From: Liolophura sinensis
Taxonomy: Eukaryota; Mollusca; Polyplacophora; Chitonida; Chitonidae
DNA: 64,000 bases
Reading direction: 5' to 3'
NCBI RefSeq assembly: GCF_032854445.1
Contig: NC_088298.1
Coordinates: 3,594,160-3,658,159, forward strand
In this document: piece by piece, positions 47,238-58,195 of the stretch
How positions within the stretch are numbered: position 1 is the first letter of the stretch
How the letters are laid out: each line of letters starts with the position of its first letter
Program-made: the position numbers and the translations under genes
The notes under the pieces: model-generated
Told to the model about the DNA's origin: nothing
Databases searched by the model: none
Seen by the model: the letters and a program-made list of their open reading frames with translations, nothing else

Positions 47238-47333
47238 GTTATGTAAGGAGGACTATTTAGCGTGGGCGGATGGTGATGGGAGTGGTTAGGTCATGGGTGA
47301 TATCACTACGCGTGTCTCAGGTAAAAAAAGACA
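47238..47333 (+). promoter_or_regulatory. Second repeated upstream module, copy 2
   Basis: TATGTAAGGAGGACTATTTA, GGGCGGATGGTGATGGGAGT and TATCACTACGCGTGTCTCAG then GTAAAAAAAG match 43998-44094 directly. Confidence 0.45.
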
Positions 47334-47689
47334 ACGTAATGATGCTTGTTTTATTTTTGCATATGTATACTTTTTAATTCAAGCATTAAGTCATTTGAAA
47401 ACCTGTAGCTGGAAGGTGGGTTATTCCACATTCTTGTTAACATTTGGCAGTGAAGTGGAAGTACAGATTTATTTTTGTTGTCCCCTATATCACATATGGT
47501 CTTATCGCTACATGTACGACTCAACATTATTCAAGAATTTATGAGACATGCGCATAAATGGTTATTCATTCTTGAATTGCCTTCGTCATTCAAAGGTTAA
47601 TCAGGAGCTTTTCGGTAATTTGGGTTGCCCTTCCCAAGATGCAGTCATTTTAATCTGCTCTGCTGTGTTTGCCTTATTTACGCATGGCT

Positions 47690-47990
47690 GGGAGTGACGT
47701 CACACTTGTGACGTGTCAGGTGTGTGTCAGGTAGTCGTGGTGGTGGGTTTTTTCCACGACGGTGTGTGTATACTAGAGTGGAGTGTAGTATAATAGAGTA
47801 TAGTATAGGGGCAGTGGTGGTAGTGGGAGTGAAAAAAAAAGAGGCAAAACGTCGGCTTGTAAAGTTGAGTGGGACAGCTCGAAAAGAGCTCTTTGTCGCC
47901 AAAAACGAACCAATGGGTGAGCGGGATTTGCCCCAAAACGGACCAATGGACGGCCCCCAAAACGGACCTATACGCGCGCGAGAATGGTTG
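47690..47990 (+). promoter_or_regulatory. Promoter-like module copy 3 with CCAAT boxes
   Basis: GTGACGTCACACTTGTGACG, TTTTTTCCACGACGGTGTGT, GCAAAACGTCGGCTTGTAAA and GTTGAGTGGGACAGCTCGAA are followed by CCAAT boxes near 47909 and 47942. It precedes the unrecognised plus-strand gene at 48088-49390. Confidence 0.5.
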
Positions 47991-48087
47991 GAGATGGAGA
48001 TTGCTTTTTTGTTTTTTTGTTTTTGTTTTGTTTTTCCCTTCATACATTCTCGTTTTGTTTTTACCTATGTGTGTTTTTTACAGGGAG

Positions 48088-48180
48088 ATGACTAGGGTGG
48101 TGCGCGTTATAAACATTGACCAATGTCGGGACTTTCATATTGGCGATACAATCGTCATCACGAGACATATCTCACCGTGA
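48088..48180 (+). other. Possible short leader exon or small ORF
   Basis: After a splice-acceptor-like TTTTTTACAG an ATG opens a 30-codon frame (MTRVVRVINIDQCRDFHIGD...), ended by TGA. It lies between the promoter-like module and the next open exon. I do not recognise it. Confidence 0.25.
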
Positions 48181-48335
48181 CACCAAAATAATGGACACTT
48201 ACAGCATGTATTTATTCGTTCATTCGTTGATGTGTTCACTGTTCGAGTTCGAAAAAAATAAATAAAAAAAGTTTTCAGGTTGACGACCCTGGTCTTTTGT
48301 GTTGGTTATTGTCTTTACCTGTTGGTGAAGGGATA

Positions 48336-48362
48336 GTCTATCTATCTATCTATCTATCTATC
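48336..48362. repeat. (TCTA)n microsatellite
   Basis: Six to seven TCTA repeats. Confidence 0.9.
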
Positions 48363-48439
48363 GTTTTGATTGATGTGGCTAGGGTTCGGTCGGTGACGGC
48401 ATTAGAATGACGACGGTGTCTTCTTTATGTCTTTTCTAG

Positions 48440-49390
48440 CCTGGCGAAGCTCCGTACAACACCGCAATGGAAAGACTGGGTAGCTTTCGTCACCGACCTG
48501 CAAAGCTACACCAGGGTACTTCGTAGTATGTTTGCGGATGGTAGGGTGAACGAGAGCCGACTGCAGGTGCTGCGAGCGTACACTGAAGACGTCTGTCAGC
48601 ATGTCGAGGATTCCCGACCTAAGCTGAGATTCCTTACATGCGGTAGCGGTATACGGTACGCGGTATGCGGTACGCGGCAAAAAATCGAAATAGTTAAAAT
48701 AAGTTGCAATGATTCCATAGGTACGGTCGCGGATCCGTTTTTTCATGCGGAAACGTATACGGCAAAATCAATCGCACCATGTAGCGATCGGTGCGGTATG
48801 CGTTTTCAAAACCGGACAGGGTATCCCAAGAAATGACGTCACTGGTGGGGTGTTTCCCCGACACGTGGTCGGAACTTGTTTAAATTGTTCTCTGGTTAGA
48901 CGAAAGTACTGTTGGAATTTTTCTCCATCCAGCTGCAATTCCGAAACCAAGTTTTCGGAAAGCTCCCTGCTGAGCTCTTTGCCGCAAAATACTGTGGACC
49001 CACCATCGGTGTTTTCTCTTTTTACGCTTCTTTAGTTGCAACAACTTATATGACATTGCTATTATGGCAAGGTCTGAATCTTGCTCTAAAGCCACACGTC
49101 GTGAAATGGAGGAATGCGACATGTTTGCTCTGATAAAAACGCACCATGAATGAAAGAAAACGCATAGGTTACCGCATAAATGGAATCAGAGAAAGCGCAT
49201 ACCGCATGCCGTATCCGCGTACCGCGTGCCGTATACCGCAAACCGCATACCGCGTATATGGAATCTCAGCTCTATTCAAGCGTATTACGTAGAGATTGTT
49301 CGTCCCATGTTAATGTACGAAGTGCGACTCCCTCCCAACCACACAGAGGTCTATCAACGCTCCGTGTTACATACCTGTACATTGCTGTAA
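48440..49390 (+). pseudogene. Unrecognised Polinton gene, split by a Harbinger insertion
   Basis: After the acceptor TTTTCTAG (48436-48439) a frame runs through WKDWVAFVTDLQSYTRVLRS and ESRLQVLRAYTEDVCQHVED to the insertion border at 48621. If the 650-bp insert and one CTA copy are disregarded, the same frame is open from 49275 to a TAA at 49388-49390. The insert therefore interrupts what was one coding exon. The visible part has no motif I know; it looks like a soluble, mostly helical protein. Its place after the CCAAT-box module suggests an element gene and not host sequence. Confidence 0.55.
48622..49271 (-). mobile_element. PIF/Harbinger-type element, 650 bp, deletion derivative
   Basis: CTA flanks both ends (48619-48621, 49272-49274). 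The ends are inverted repeats (AGCTGAGATTCC... and ...GGAATCTCAGCT), followed inward by GCGGTATACGGTACGCGG-type repeats at both sides. On the minus strand two frames, 49122-48880 and 48950-48768, give HRWWVHSILRQRAQQGAF and SELQLDGEKFQQYFRLTREQ. This is the N-terminal start typical of PIF/Harbinger transposases, broken by one frameshift and lacking the DDE domain. A 3-bp duplication fits this superfamily. Confidence 0.75.
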
Positions 49391-49470
49391 ATAATAATTA
49401 TACTGTTACCTTACTATGGAATCCATCCCCGGTTTTTGTGTTTTCTTTTTGTTTTTTGTTTTTTTTATAT

Positions 49471-49535
49471 GGACTGGGTCAGTGTGTCAGGCTAGGGCTG
49501 GTATCTATCCCGATAGCTCCTATGTATTATGTATG
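49471..49535 (+). repeat. Recurring element motif, copy 3
   Basis: GGACTGGGTCAGTGTGTCAG, GCTAGGGCTGGTATCTATCC and CTCCTATGTATTATGTAT. With the inverted copy at 56683-56748 it brackets the segment carrying the THAP-BTB gene. Confidence 0.7.
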
Positions 49536-51961
49536 GATGCACCAGCTGGCTGGAAGAACTGGAATCTCGTACACGTTTCTGGTAGAGTAACTTCCCCTGA
49601 AGAAACTGAAGAGGGCGTTGGAACACTGAAACAGCGCCCTCTGCTCGGCGTGGAAAAATTGTGCTGTCGTTTGGATACAGATTTGACCGATACGGTAGTG
49701 TATTTCACATTGGCGACTGCGCCTTTAATTTTACGTTGTTCAAGCACAATGGAATTTAACGGTCTATGCGAGTAGATTCAAGAGTTGCGGCACTTACATT
49801 GGGCGTCTCTGAGTTGTCTGAAAAAAGACTTCCGCCACGAGGTGGCGCTTTTTTACCCTATGTATTCTGTGTCAAGCATTTACATACAAGATTTATCAGA
49901 AGCTTTTGAATATGGTTGAGGTCTTTCAACCATCAGCTACCGTAACAGCTTTTTGCAATTTAAAAAAACTGCATAACAAGTTCAAGGCAAGGAATGTCCA
50001 TAAAAGGCTAGATGAATATGATTTAAAAAGTTTTGTTAGCGGATTGTGGTCTTTTGAATTAGCTTTGCCACAATCACTGCGAATGGATGTAGTGCTGCAT
50101 GATGGCACCTTCACTCCGATATTATTTCATGGTCACTATTATACAATCATGCATCCTTATGTTTTCTGTCGATGCGCACCTGAGGCACTTACAGGGTGTC
50201 TCCCAGTGAGTCTGAAAGACAGACCTCAACAAATATGCGCGCAACGATTTTGATAGCCTGACATATTTATTAGCAGCCTTCCAGTCTCGAGGATCATCTC
50301 CACATGTTAAAATGAAACCAACCTTTAATGGCGACCATGCCCTGTATTTGACCAATGCCTTACATACTAATTCATACCATTCGATTCTGTTTAAAATTTT
50401 ACAAAAGTGAACTAGTGACTTTTGACCAGTCAAGGAGAACGCTAATGATTAGGAGTATTGAAAAGACTACTCGACTCTTACATTGGTTGCATAAACTGCT
50501 AGAACTTATGTGGAACTGAGGGCCTCACCATCGACAGCCATTTTGAAATGTCAAATGATTTGCATATGGGTTTGAATTGTAACCAAGCTCTGGCATTGAA
50601 ATCCTCCAGAAAACTGTCATATTTTCACTGCTGTCTGTAGGCACAACTTCAGTCTTCATAATCCAACCCAGAAGGGCGTAAAAAGAACGAGTGGCATCAG
50701 CATGGACCTCATGGTTCCATCAATTTGACGTTCAGAAGTGTGCAGCACATTTCTTGAGAGTAATGGAAAGATGAAGTTAAAATTTGAAAAAAACATACCA
50801 GATGGACTAGGGTGCTGTAAAAGCGACAGATGAGCCGAACGAAGTAGTAATAGCATGAAGTCCATCTGATTGTATTAAGACAATCCCTACAAATCTGTTT
50901 AGTAGATGTGTACATGAATATTAAGTCCTTGTTTCTGGTCATCAGATTTATGTAAGAGGATGTGGACAGACCAGGGTCACAGCCTTCACTATTTATTTTT
51001 TCACGACTCAAAGTACAAAGTCCCATTAACACACACATCAGCACCTGGAATTATTTATAAATGTATTTATGGACACTGTGTAAGTTACCTGCTCTGAAGT
51101 GTGACCCAACAAGTAGTCTTGAACCAGACTGTGCAAGTGGGTGCAGGTGTACCTACCTTGAATTTCCGTCCCTAATGAAGGATGCAATCAGTTGTGTTGC
51201 TACTGTAACAACTCTCTTCTAGACAACAGAATGGAAAAAACAAAACAAAACAGGACATCCATTGAAAACCACGCCAAGAGATTCACATGCCTACACACAA
51301 AAAACATAACTATTAAAAGTTTATCGTTAAATAATGAACTTTCATTTGTATTCAGGTGATAGCGAGCTTTCTGATTGGTTAATTTTTTGCATTCCTACCA
51401 TGATGAACCCAAAAAATATTTATGCTCTGCCACGTCCAGATTACTTTTACTAAAAATATACAGGACCAGGCCCATGTAAAACATGTATTTTCAATCTGTC
51501 GTATACAAACTTTTCAAAAATAATTCAAACCACCAGCAATCTTCATACCTCATTTGTGCAAATAAATTTGATGACCATAAGTACATTCATACAGTTCACA
51601 CAGCATTATTTTTGTTCATAACAAAAAAATTACATTCAATCCTTAAAGGAATACTGTCAAGAAAATAAATTATTTGTGCCTCCAAACTGTTTAAAAAGAT
51701 CATATTGATAGTATTTGGGCCCCTGTAACCACAAACGGCCTGCTTGTAGTCGTTCTGATGCAACCGGCGACGAATACCGCTCGGCTGAATATGCATATTG
51801 TGAATTTCAAAGCGAGGCTGCTGAGCCCGTGACGTCACGGTAAGAAGACTCTGGCTCCATGCGTGCAGAAGTTCTATAATAGAAGGCTATAAACACGCGA
51901 CCAAAAGGCATTTATTTCGACCCAAATTTGCTGTTGTTTGAGAAATTTTTGAAAGGTAGTT
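49536..51961. other. Segment without a recognisable gene upstream of the THAP-BTB gene
   Basis: Several open frames of 60-115 codons occur on both strands. The minus frame 50433-50122 has protein-like composition (GFILTCGDDPRDWKAANKYV, CKCLRCASTENIRMHDC) and could be an exon of an unidentified gene. I do not recognise it. A GACGTCAC site and a TATAATAGAAG-like sequence occur at 51830-51885, shortly before the THAP start codon. Confidence 0.35.
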
Positions 51962-54900
51962 ATGCCTGTGATCTGTGCAGCTTACGGATGCAACAGTCAG
52001 CTTGTCAAGGGAGGTGGAATTTCTTTCTTTGCCTTTCCAAAAGATGCGACCACGAGGAAAGTCTGGCTTCATTATTGCAAGAGGGACTTCGATCTCAAGT
52101 ACCACCACAAACTGTGCAGTAAGCATTTCTCCAAATGCATGTTTGATCGAGACCCAGAGAAGTTGGCGAGCCTGGGCTATGAAAATGCAGTAGCACGGCT
52201 AACAACAGGTGCTGTACCGGACATTCCCCTGTCAATTGAGATATCGAGTCCTTTGTCTGAAGTACCGAAACAACAACAACAACAACAACAGTCTGTTCGA
52301 CCTGTCAGCACACCCCACAGAAAAGCTTTCACAAAACGTAACAGGAAGAGGGTAGGTGTCAAAATGATTTCGCAAATATTGTAAAAAACTGAATTTTCCC
52401 AGTTAATTTTTTCAACAATAAAACTGTTGAAAACTACAGTAAAAGTCTCAGAGCAAAGTATAGAGTACATAATGATAATATATAGGCCTATATATAGCTA
52501 TGTTGTCATGTAGTCCAGTTACTATTAAAAAGTAGTATACGGTGTTATTTTTAATTTATAATAATCCTGCGGCGTGTCTGCAAAGTTATATGTATTTTTG
52601 GTATGGTTTTTCAGTTTAGCCCTGTATAACTGCGACTGAAGATGTTAAATTATAAACAGTTTGTCACATCTTTACATTTTTTTTATAGAAACAATAGTAT
52701 TCACCAGTTCACTTCTACCTAGTATTAAAGCTACCACAATGCTACCATATGTGGAATATTTTTTACTGTGGTTCAACATAATCAATAAGCATTAGTTCAT
52801 AAAATTATTATTTTTTTATGTATATTGTATTTAAACACTTATTTCACTATTTAGGCACTGGATGAACTCCTGGAGGAATTCGAAAAAGACAAGGAAAATG
52901 CTGATCCTGAGACATCTGGAGAAAATAGCCATTTACCTTCTGAAGCTGAAAGCTTTCAAGTGATGACAGAGAAGGTTGTTATAGAAGCACCTGTAACTAG
53001 ATCAGTGGCAACCCAAATTGGAAAGGTAGAGTCCATGTTGGTAAACTCAGGGGAGGTAATTCAGTGGCATCCTGTACATTATTACCAAAATGTGGTCATG
53101 TTTTGAGTGAAAGTATAGTTTTTCGATCAGCTGTATAAAAAGATGGAGACTTCAAAAGCAATTTAATCCTCAAGCTTTGCCTCTTGTATGCATTCCATGA
53201 TTCTGACTGGATATTGGTTTTTGTACTGCTCATTATATGGTCTAATTTTATTTAATTTTGTATGTTGCTTCATTTTGGGAACCCTTAGATCTGATTTGCA
53301 TATTTTTTGCTGTAATATGATTATCAAAAACGGTGGAGGGTGGGTTGGGCTAATTCATATTCGCAATATGAGATTGTAACAAAGATTGAAACTCATTATT
53401 TGTGTGTCATACTGGGTATATAACCAAAAATTTTAAGGAAATTCAGAATACAGTGTGTTTAGTGTCATAATGTATGTATGGTTGATAGATTTAGACAGCG
53501 CAATATGTTCCATTTTCTTAAGCTGTTACAGATCTGATCTACTGTAAAATCATTGACTGTTTTTATTGTTGACAGAAGTCTAGCGGCAACATGGATAACT
53601 CGCTGGTATTGACCTCAACTGGTGTTGAGAATCAGCAGTACCAGAATATTTTGCTGACCAATGTACAGAAACTATGGAATAACAAACAGATGCTGGACAT
53701 AACATTCCGGGCCGATGGTCAGGAAGTGCAAGTAAGCTCTTAGAGGCTTTCTAACTTATCGACCAGTGGTATTTAGTAGTAAACCTATAATAGCTTGCTT
53801 CACAAAATCACTCCTAGCATTCTAAACTTTTTATAATACCGCGCCAGTATAATGCATTCTGTATTTGTAATCAAGGTAATTTTTAGTGTTCATAACACTA
53901 AGCTTGCTTTGTGAATCATGCATTGGTCAGTGGGAATTTTGAAATGGGACGTATTACATCATTCTAGTGATGTAAACATTTTACTGTATGAGCTGACTAT
54001 GCACGTCATAAATAGAACTGTAGCATGCAACATGTTTGACATTGTGCGGTATAAATCTGCAAGTCCTGATTGACTGCATCACCCCTTCTGTGATAGAAAC
54101 AGCCATTGATATCCCATTGCCACATAAATAATGCGCATGTGAGATCAGCAGTGAGATGATAGGACATAGCCACCTGTTTAATTACAAGATAGGTGTGTTT
54201 AAGTTTCACATAAATTTTTGGCTAATTTCAGACAGGGAACTGTTTTGTTGTACTTCCGCGCCTCCTTTATTCTTTGAGCATTGGTAGTACACGGTAATGT
54301 TAACATAAGTCATAACATTGAACAGCATAAAATACCAGTCAAATAAATAGATAAGACGTAACATTGATGATTTTTAAGAAGTGTGTTTTCTGTTGCAGGC
54401 ACATCAGCTGGTTCTGGCAGCGGCGAGTAACGATCTCTGTGATGCCCTCAGTCAGATCCGGAAAACCACGAAACATGCTGTGCTGGATCTGAACAGATCA
54501 GGTATTACTATGGCAGACCTCAAGGAACTTCTTAACTATCTTTACTGTGGTAAGATGCAGTTAAACCCACAGACATGTCAGGGTGTAGCCAAGGCAGCCA
54601 AAACCCTTCACATCCCTCAGGTGGTGGCTCTCTGTGCACTTTTCAGAGCCACATTCATACCAGGAACTCCACTAGCAGACTCTCAGATAGGTGTGACCAG
54701 TCAGACTCCCATTTTAAATGACATGTGGAAAGTAGGGCAGACAAAGGAAGTAGCTACAACACATGCATCAAGTACCAAGTCCAGCCCTAAGCCTGGCCCC
54801 AGCTTTGTACCCGCACCGCCGGTCATTGACCAGTCCACGGTCACAAGCCTGACAGAAAGTAAGATCCCACCCCCTGTGGATAAAGTGGAGCTATACAGAG

Positions 54901-56562
54901 AACTGACAAGTCACAAACAGAAGTGGATGGCTGATGCCAGGCCTCTACCCGTTCCCAACAAGATAGAGCCAGCTGATGAATCTTCCGAGAACTTTGCTGG
55001 GGCTAAACCAGGTAAGAATTCCACCGCGGTAAAACCTACCCAGGATTTCAAAATGGTAAAAGTTAAAGAAGAGCCTGTTGACGATTTCCCAGACATGTCC
55101 CCAGCTGCCAGTGTCACCCAGTCTAATGAGTCTGCTGGTAAAAGTGGAACAAGTCCCAACATCGTACAACAGGTCACAGACATGGACTCAGTCATTCCAA
55201 AGGTAGAAGATCCCAGCTTCTTGGCTGACATTGGTGATGTCAGTGACTCAGATTCCATAGGCTTGGGAGGTGACACTGCTGATTTGAGTAACAAGGAGAA
55301 GGCCACCACAGTTAATCCGCTACCTTGCCTTGTTAAGCAGGTCGCTGCATTCGGTGCAGCAGCAACTAAACCGCACACGCCTCCTGTGTACTACAAATAT
55401 AAGCGAAGGAAGCAAAGGCGAGGAAGAACTCACTATGTTAAACCTCAAACCATAGAGCCTGTGGATTCTGAGCCTGTCAAAAAGCAGAAGAGAGATACAG
55501 AGCAGACTAATAACCAGTCTGTGAGAATTGTACATGCGCCTCTACCAACAGGTGCTACTCTCGTCAACCATTGGCTGTCACCTCGAATGGCAAGACAACA
55601 ACAGCAGTAGAGAAGTCTATTGACGTAAGAAACACAGAAGAGGAGACTCTACCAAAGTACCCCTCCTTTCCTTCTACCAGCGGCGACGCCCAGCTCAAGA
55701 CCTATGTTCAAGTTGTAAAGCAGCAAGCTACAACAACCACAGAAGTGAAACAGTCGAAAGATCCTGCCACTCTTATCAGCAAGGGCGTGATCAAAACCAC
55801 AATACCTGCAGCACCAGCAGCAGCGGCAGCTATAACTGCTGTCCCGTCAACCTTTGACACAGATCACCAGGGAAGTACTGAAGCTTTGGCGTCGTGCTTT
55901 GTACGGGCACGGGGCATAAAAAATTACAAAAGTTCGTACAGCACACCGCATTCATTGAGAAATTATGATGCCCCCAACTCAAAATACAGGGATGTTAGCC
56001 TGGGAAAAGATGCAATGGACAAAATAGCAAACAAGGATGGGAAAAACTGATACTACCATAATCTGTTGTGAGAAATGGTTGCAAAGGGGGATTTCATATC
56101 TCCTGTATCCTCTGTCATTTTTTGTTTAGTTCTGTGGAAAGTTGTGAGAAGCACATTCTTCGTAAACATTTCCCAGGTGAGCTGATCTTTGCAGACACTA
56201 AGGAAGGACAAGAAAAAGTCGAGCTGGAAAAGAACACTTCTGAAGATAAAAAAGTGATGTTTCTCTGCTCTTGTTGCTGGTATGTCACCCACAATGAGAG
56301 GTTTATCCACCTCCACAGATTCTACCAACATGAGGTGCCCATTCTCAAGAACATGATAGAGCCGTACTGTGAGGCTTGCGAGCTGTTACTGAACAATGAC
56401 ACGGACATGGAGGCTCATCAGAAGCTGCACTGTAATCACTACATTTGTAACACCTGCTACAAACGCTACATTTGCCTTGATGCCCTCCGCCATCATGTCA
56501 GGGAGGCACATAACATCCAGGGCAATACTGAGCTGTCCATTCGTCAGGTTACGTATGACTGA
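51962..56562 (+). CDS. THAP - BTB/POZ - C2H2 zinc-finger gene, multi-exon, C-terminal part frame-broken
   Basis: Exons 51962-52351, 52855-53025, 53576-53731 and 54399 onward have GT-AG borders, all in phase 0. Residues 1-90 are a THAP zinc finger (C-x4-C in ICAAYGCN, then KLCSKHF giving C-x2-H, and the GAVPDIP box), followed by a poly-Gln run. Exon 2 is acidic. Exons 3 and 4 form a BTB/POZ domain at about residues 212-325 (MLDITFRADGQEVQ, AHQLVLAAASNDL, LKELLNYLYCGKMQLNP). The exon 4 frame stops at 55610. Similar-quality coding continues in a second frame (55571-56050) and a third (56068-56562), the last with four C2H2 fingers (CILCHFLFSSVESCEKH..., CSCCWYVTHNERFIHLH, CEACELLL, CNTCYKRYICLDALRHH). 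Two one-base indels, unseen small introns or assembly errors could explain this. A nuclear DNA-binding regulator is expected. The intron structure indicates a cellular gene carried inside the Polinton. Confidence 0.75.
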
Positions 56563-56682
56563 ATAGGAACAGCCAATAAGTGCTCTCAGTCATTTAGGGC
56601 TCTCTATCACTTACATAGACAATCACATCTTTTTACATATGTGCATATGTACATATGTTCCGCTAAAAATTTATATAATACA

Positions 56683-56748
56683 TATAATACATAGGACCCA
56701 TTCCGATAGATATCAACCCTAGCATGACACACTGACACACTGACCCAT
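56683..56748 (-). repeat. Recurring element motif, copy 4 (inverted)
   Basis: On the minus strand: GGGTCAGTGTGTCAGTGTGT, CATGCTAGGGTTGATATCTA and TCGGAATGGGTCCTATGTAT. It is the inverted partner of 49471-49535. Confidence 0.7.
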
Positions 56749-56842
56749 ACTATTGGCGATCGTCTCAAGGATGGTAAATGAGTACCCGATTTAAATAACA
56801 ACAAATCATAATTAATTTTCATGGGATATTGTAAATTAAGTG

Positions 56843-56893
56843 AAATAAAGTAATACAATGTGTTTAAATGAATTGTGACATGAGTTTGCATAA
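56843..56893 (-). repeat. Inverted copy of 46138-46190
   Basis: The plus strand reads AATACAATGTGTTTAAATGA and ATTGTGACATGAGTTTGC. The reverse complement occurs at 46138-46190, just before the pPolB N-terminal piece. Here it directly follows the end of the pPolB C-terminal piece, so it marks a rearrangement breakpoint. Confidence 0.7.
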
Positions 56894-56894
56894 A

Positions 56895-57165
56895 ATTAAA
56901 TCCCGCTCGGTCTCGTACACGGCTCGCAGCTCGGGTTTGACGAGGGATTCCCAGTCTGGGTCAGACCAAGCCATGTACACAGAGTCTGTGTCCATCTCAC
57001 AGTACTGCCAATCCGCCTTGTCGAAAAAACGAGCCATGAAATCGTAATAAAATTCCAGCATGGGGAGTTTGGCATACTGGTAGACCATGCACCCTATTTG
57101 CAAGGGGGGGGATTGTAGCGAATGGTCTTGCTACTCGTCACTTCAAAGGTGGTCTCGTCGATGGG
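56895..57165 (-). pseudogene. C-terminal fragment of Polinton DNA polymerase B (pPolB)
   Basis: Read on the minus strand, SVDPIDETTFEVTSSKTIRY is followed by a C-run. After it come IGCMVYQYAKLPMLEFYYDF and WQYCEMDTDSVYMAWS, then LVKPELRAVYE. DTDS is polymerase motif C of family B enzymes, with its catalytic aspartates. The surrounding YAKLPMLEFYYDF is typical of Polinton polymerases. A C-run (G-run at 57104-57111 on the plus strand) has lost one base and breaks the frame. Upstream the piece joins a promoter-like repeat at 57170. The exonuclease domain and motifs A and B are absent. It points opposite to the N-terminal fragment. Confidence 0.75.
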
Positions 57166-57169
57166 GTCG

Positions 57170-57290
57170 ACGGATGCAGGGTAGGCTTGTCAGTATTAGA
57201 CATATATACATAGCAGGTGAGTTGAACATAACCGCGGCTGGGAACAATGTAGCGTCACGCGCACGGCTCAGCCAGGCCGACGATCATGAT
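57170..57290 (-). repeat. Internal element repeat, inverted copy (partners 58617-58735 and 62094-62212)
   Basis: TGTCAGTATTAGACATATAT, ACATAGCAGGTGAGTTGAAC and ACAATGTAGCGTCACGCGCA match the reverse complement of the two other copies. Confidence 0.75.
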
Positions 57291-57294
57291 CTAT

Positions 57295-57593
57295 GATGTC
57301 CAATAATTATTGTTTTATTCCAATTTACATAGAAAAGGCACCAAATCCAGAGAATAGGACCACAGAAACGTGTAAGGCAACATATAGGTAAAAAATAAGC
57401 TGATAACTTGGAGGCATACGGTTATGTAGCACTCGCTGTGCCACTGCGAAAGCAGTTCACCCGTGAGTCTCAAGTATCGAAAATTGAACCGTTCATAGTA
57501 CAAAATATGAGACGAGCCCTACAGCGTCATCTACGATGTCCAATAATTATTGTTTTATTCCAATTTACATAGAAAAGGCACCAAATCCAGAGT
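57295..57593. repeat. Direct repeat pair, 59 bp each
   Basis: GATGTCCAATAATTATTGTT, TTATTCCAATTTACATAGAA and AAGGCACCAAATCCAGAG occur at 57295-57353 and again at 57535-57593, about 180 bp apart. Confidence 0.9.
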
Positions 57594-57822
57594 GTGACGG
57601 TATACTACATGGAGGGGGTCAGAGTGTTTGTTTTGAACGATTACCTGGAACTGTTTACATTTCTTAATGGATATTAACACATTCGCTCATAACTACATAC
57701 ATGTATATGCTGAATACGTTGTACGTGCAGGCCTGTGTACATGTACATGATTTATATATGTACATTTATTGTGCGCATGATTTTTTGGAAACGGACCCTT
57801 TTTGTCACCAAGTCTGAGATGA

Positions 57823-58195
57823 CCAACGCTGAATGTGGAAAGCAACTACTCATACATGCACATGATTCAACATTTGGACTTCAAAGACTATCCAAAAAGT
57901 CAACATACTCGTTATTTAAAACGAAATAGTATGCAAAGAAACGAAAATGAAAAAAACTCAATGCCTACCAACAAAAATGAAAAATGTCAGCTGGCCGGTA
58001 TGGGGCTCGAACCCGTGACATTCGCGTTATTAGCCCGACGCTCTGCCGACTGAGCCAACCGGTTATTCATGCAATACGGTGGCTTTTCAACCTCCGTAAT
58101 CAAGCGGCGCCTGCTGTATACGTATATCAGGCAGTTGAAGATCAGGTCTCCGTGTTTTAAAAAGATAATTTTTAAATAAATTAAAATAAAAATTG
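57823..58195 (-). repeat. Arm of internal inverted repeat (partner 44824-45345)
   Basis: It is the reverse-complement partner of the left arm and carries the second tRNA-Ile-like gene at the same relative place. Confidence 0.8.
57992..58064 (-). tRNA. tRNA-Ile(AAT)-like gene, copy 2
   Basis: Minus strand: ACCGGTTGGCTCAGTCGGCA, the anticodon arm TCGGG-CTAATAA-CGCGA (AAT), the T arm CACGGGTTCGAGCCCC and the 3' strand ATACCGGCCA. The T arm is a better match to a tRNA than in copy 1 (GGTTCGAGCCC B box). The acceptor stem pairs at five of seven positions because the first two bases are AA where GG would fit. Confidence 0.65.

Noticed and set aside
54911-55378. 155-codon minus-strand frame inside the THAP-BTB gene
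   Set aside because: It is antisense to exon 4, which continues the BTB domain in frame from upstream exons.
55535-55605. A 56-bp intron (CAG/GTGCTA to AACAGCAG/TAG) that would join the first two C-terminal frames of the THAP-BTB gene
   Set aside because: Phases would fit, but the intron would be extremely short, without a pyrimidine tract and with a weak donor. A one-base indel is simpler.
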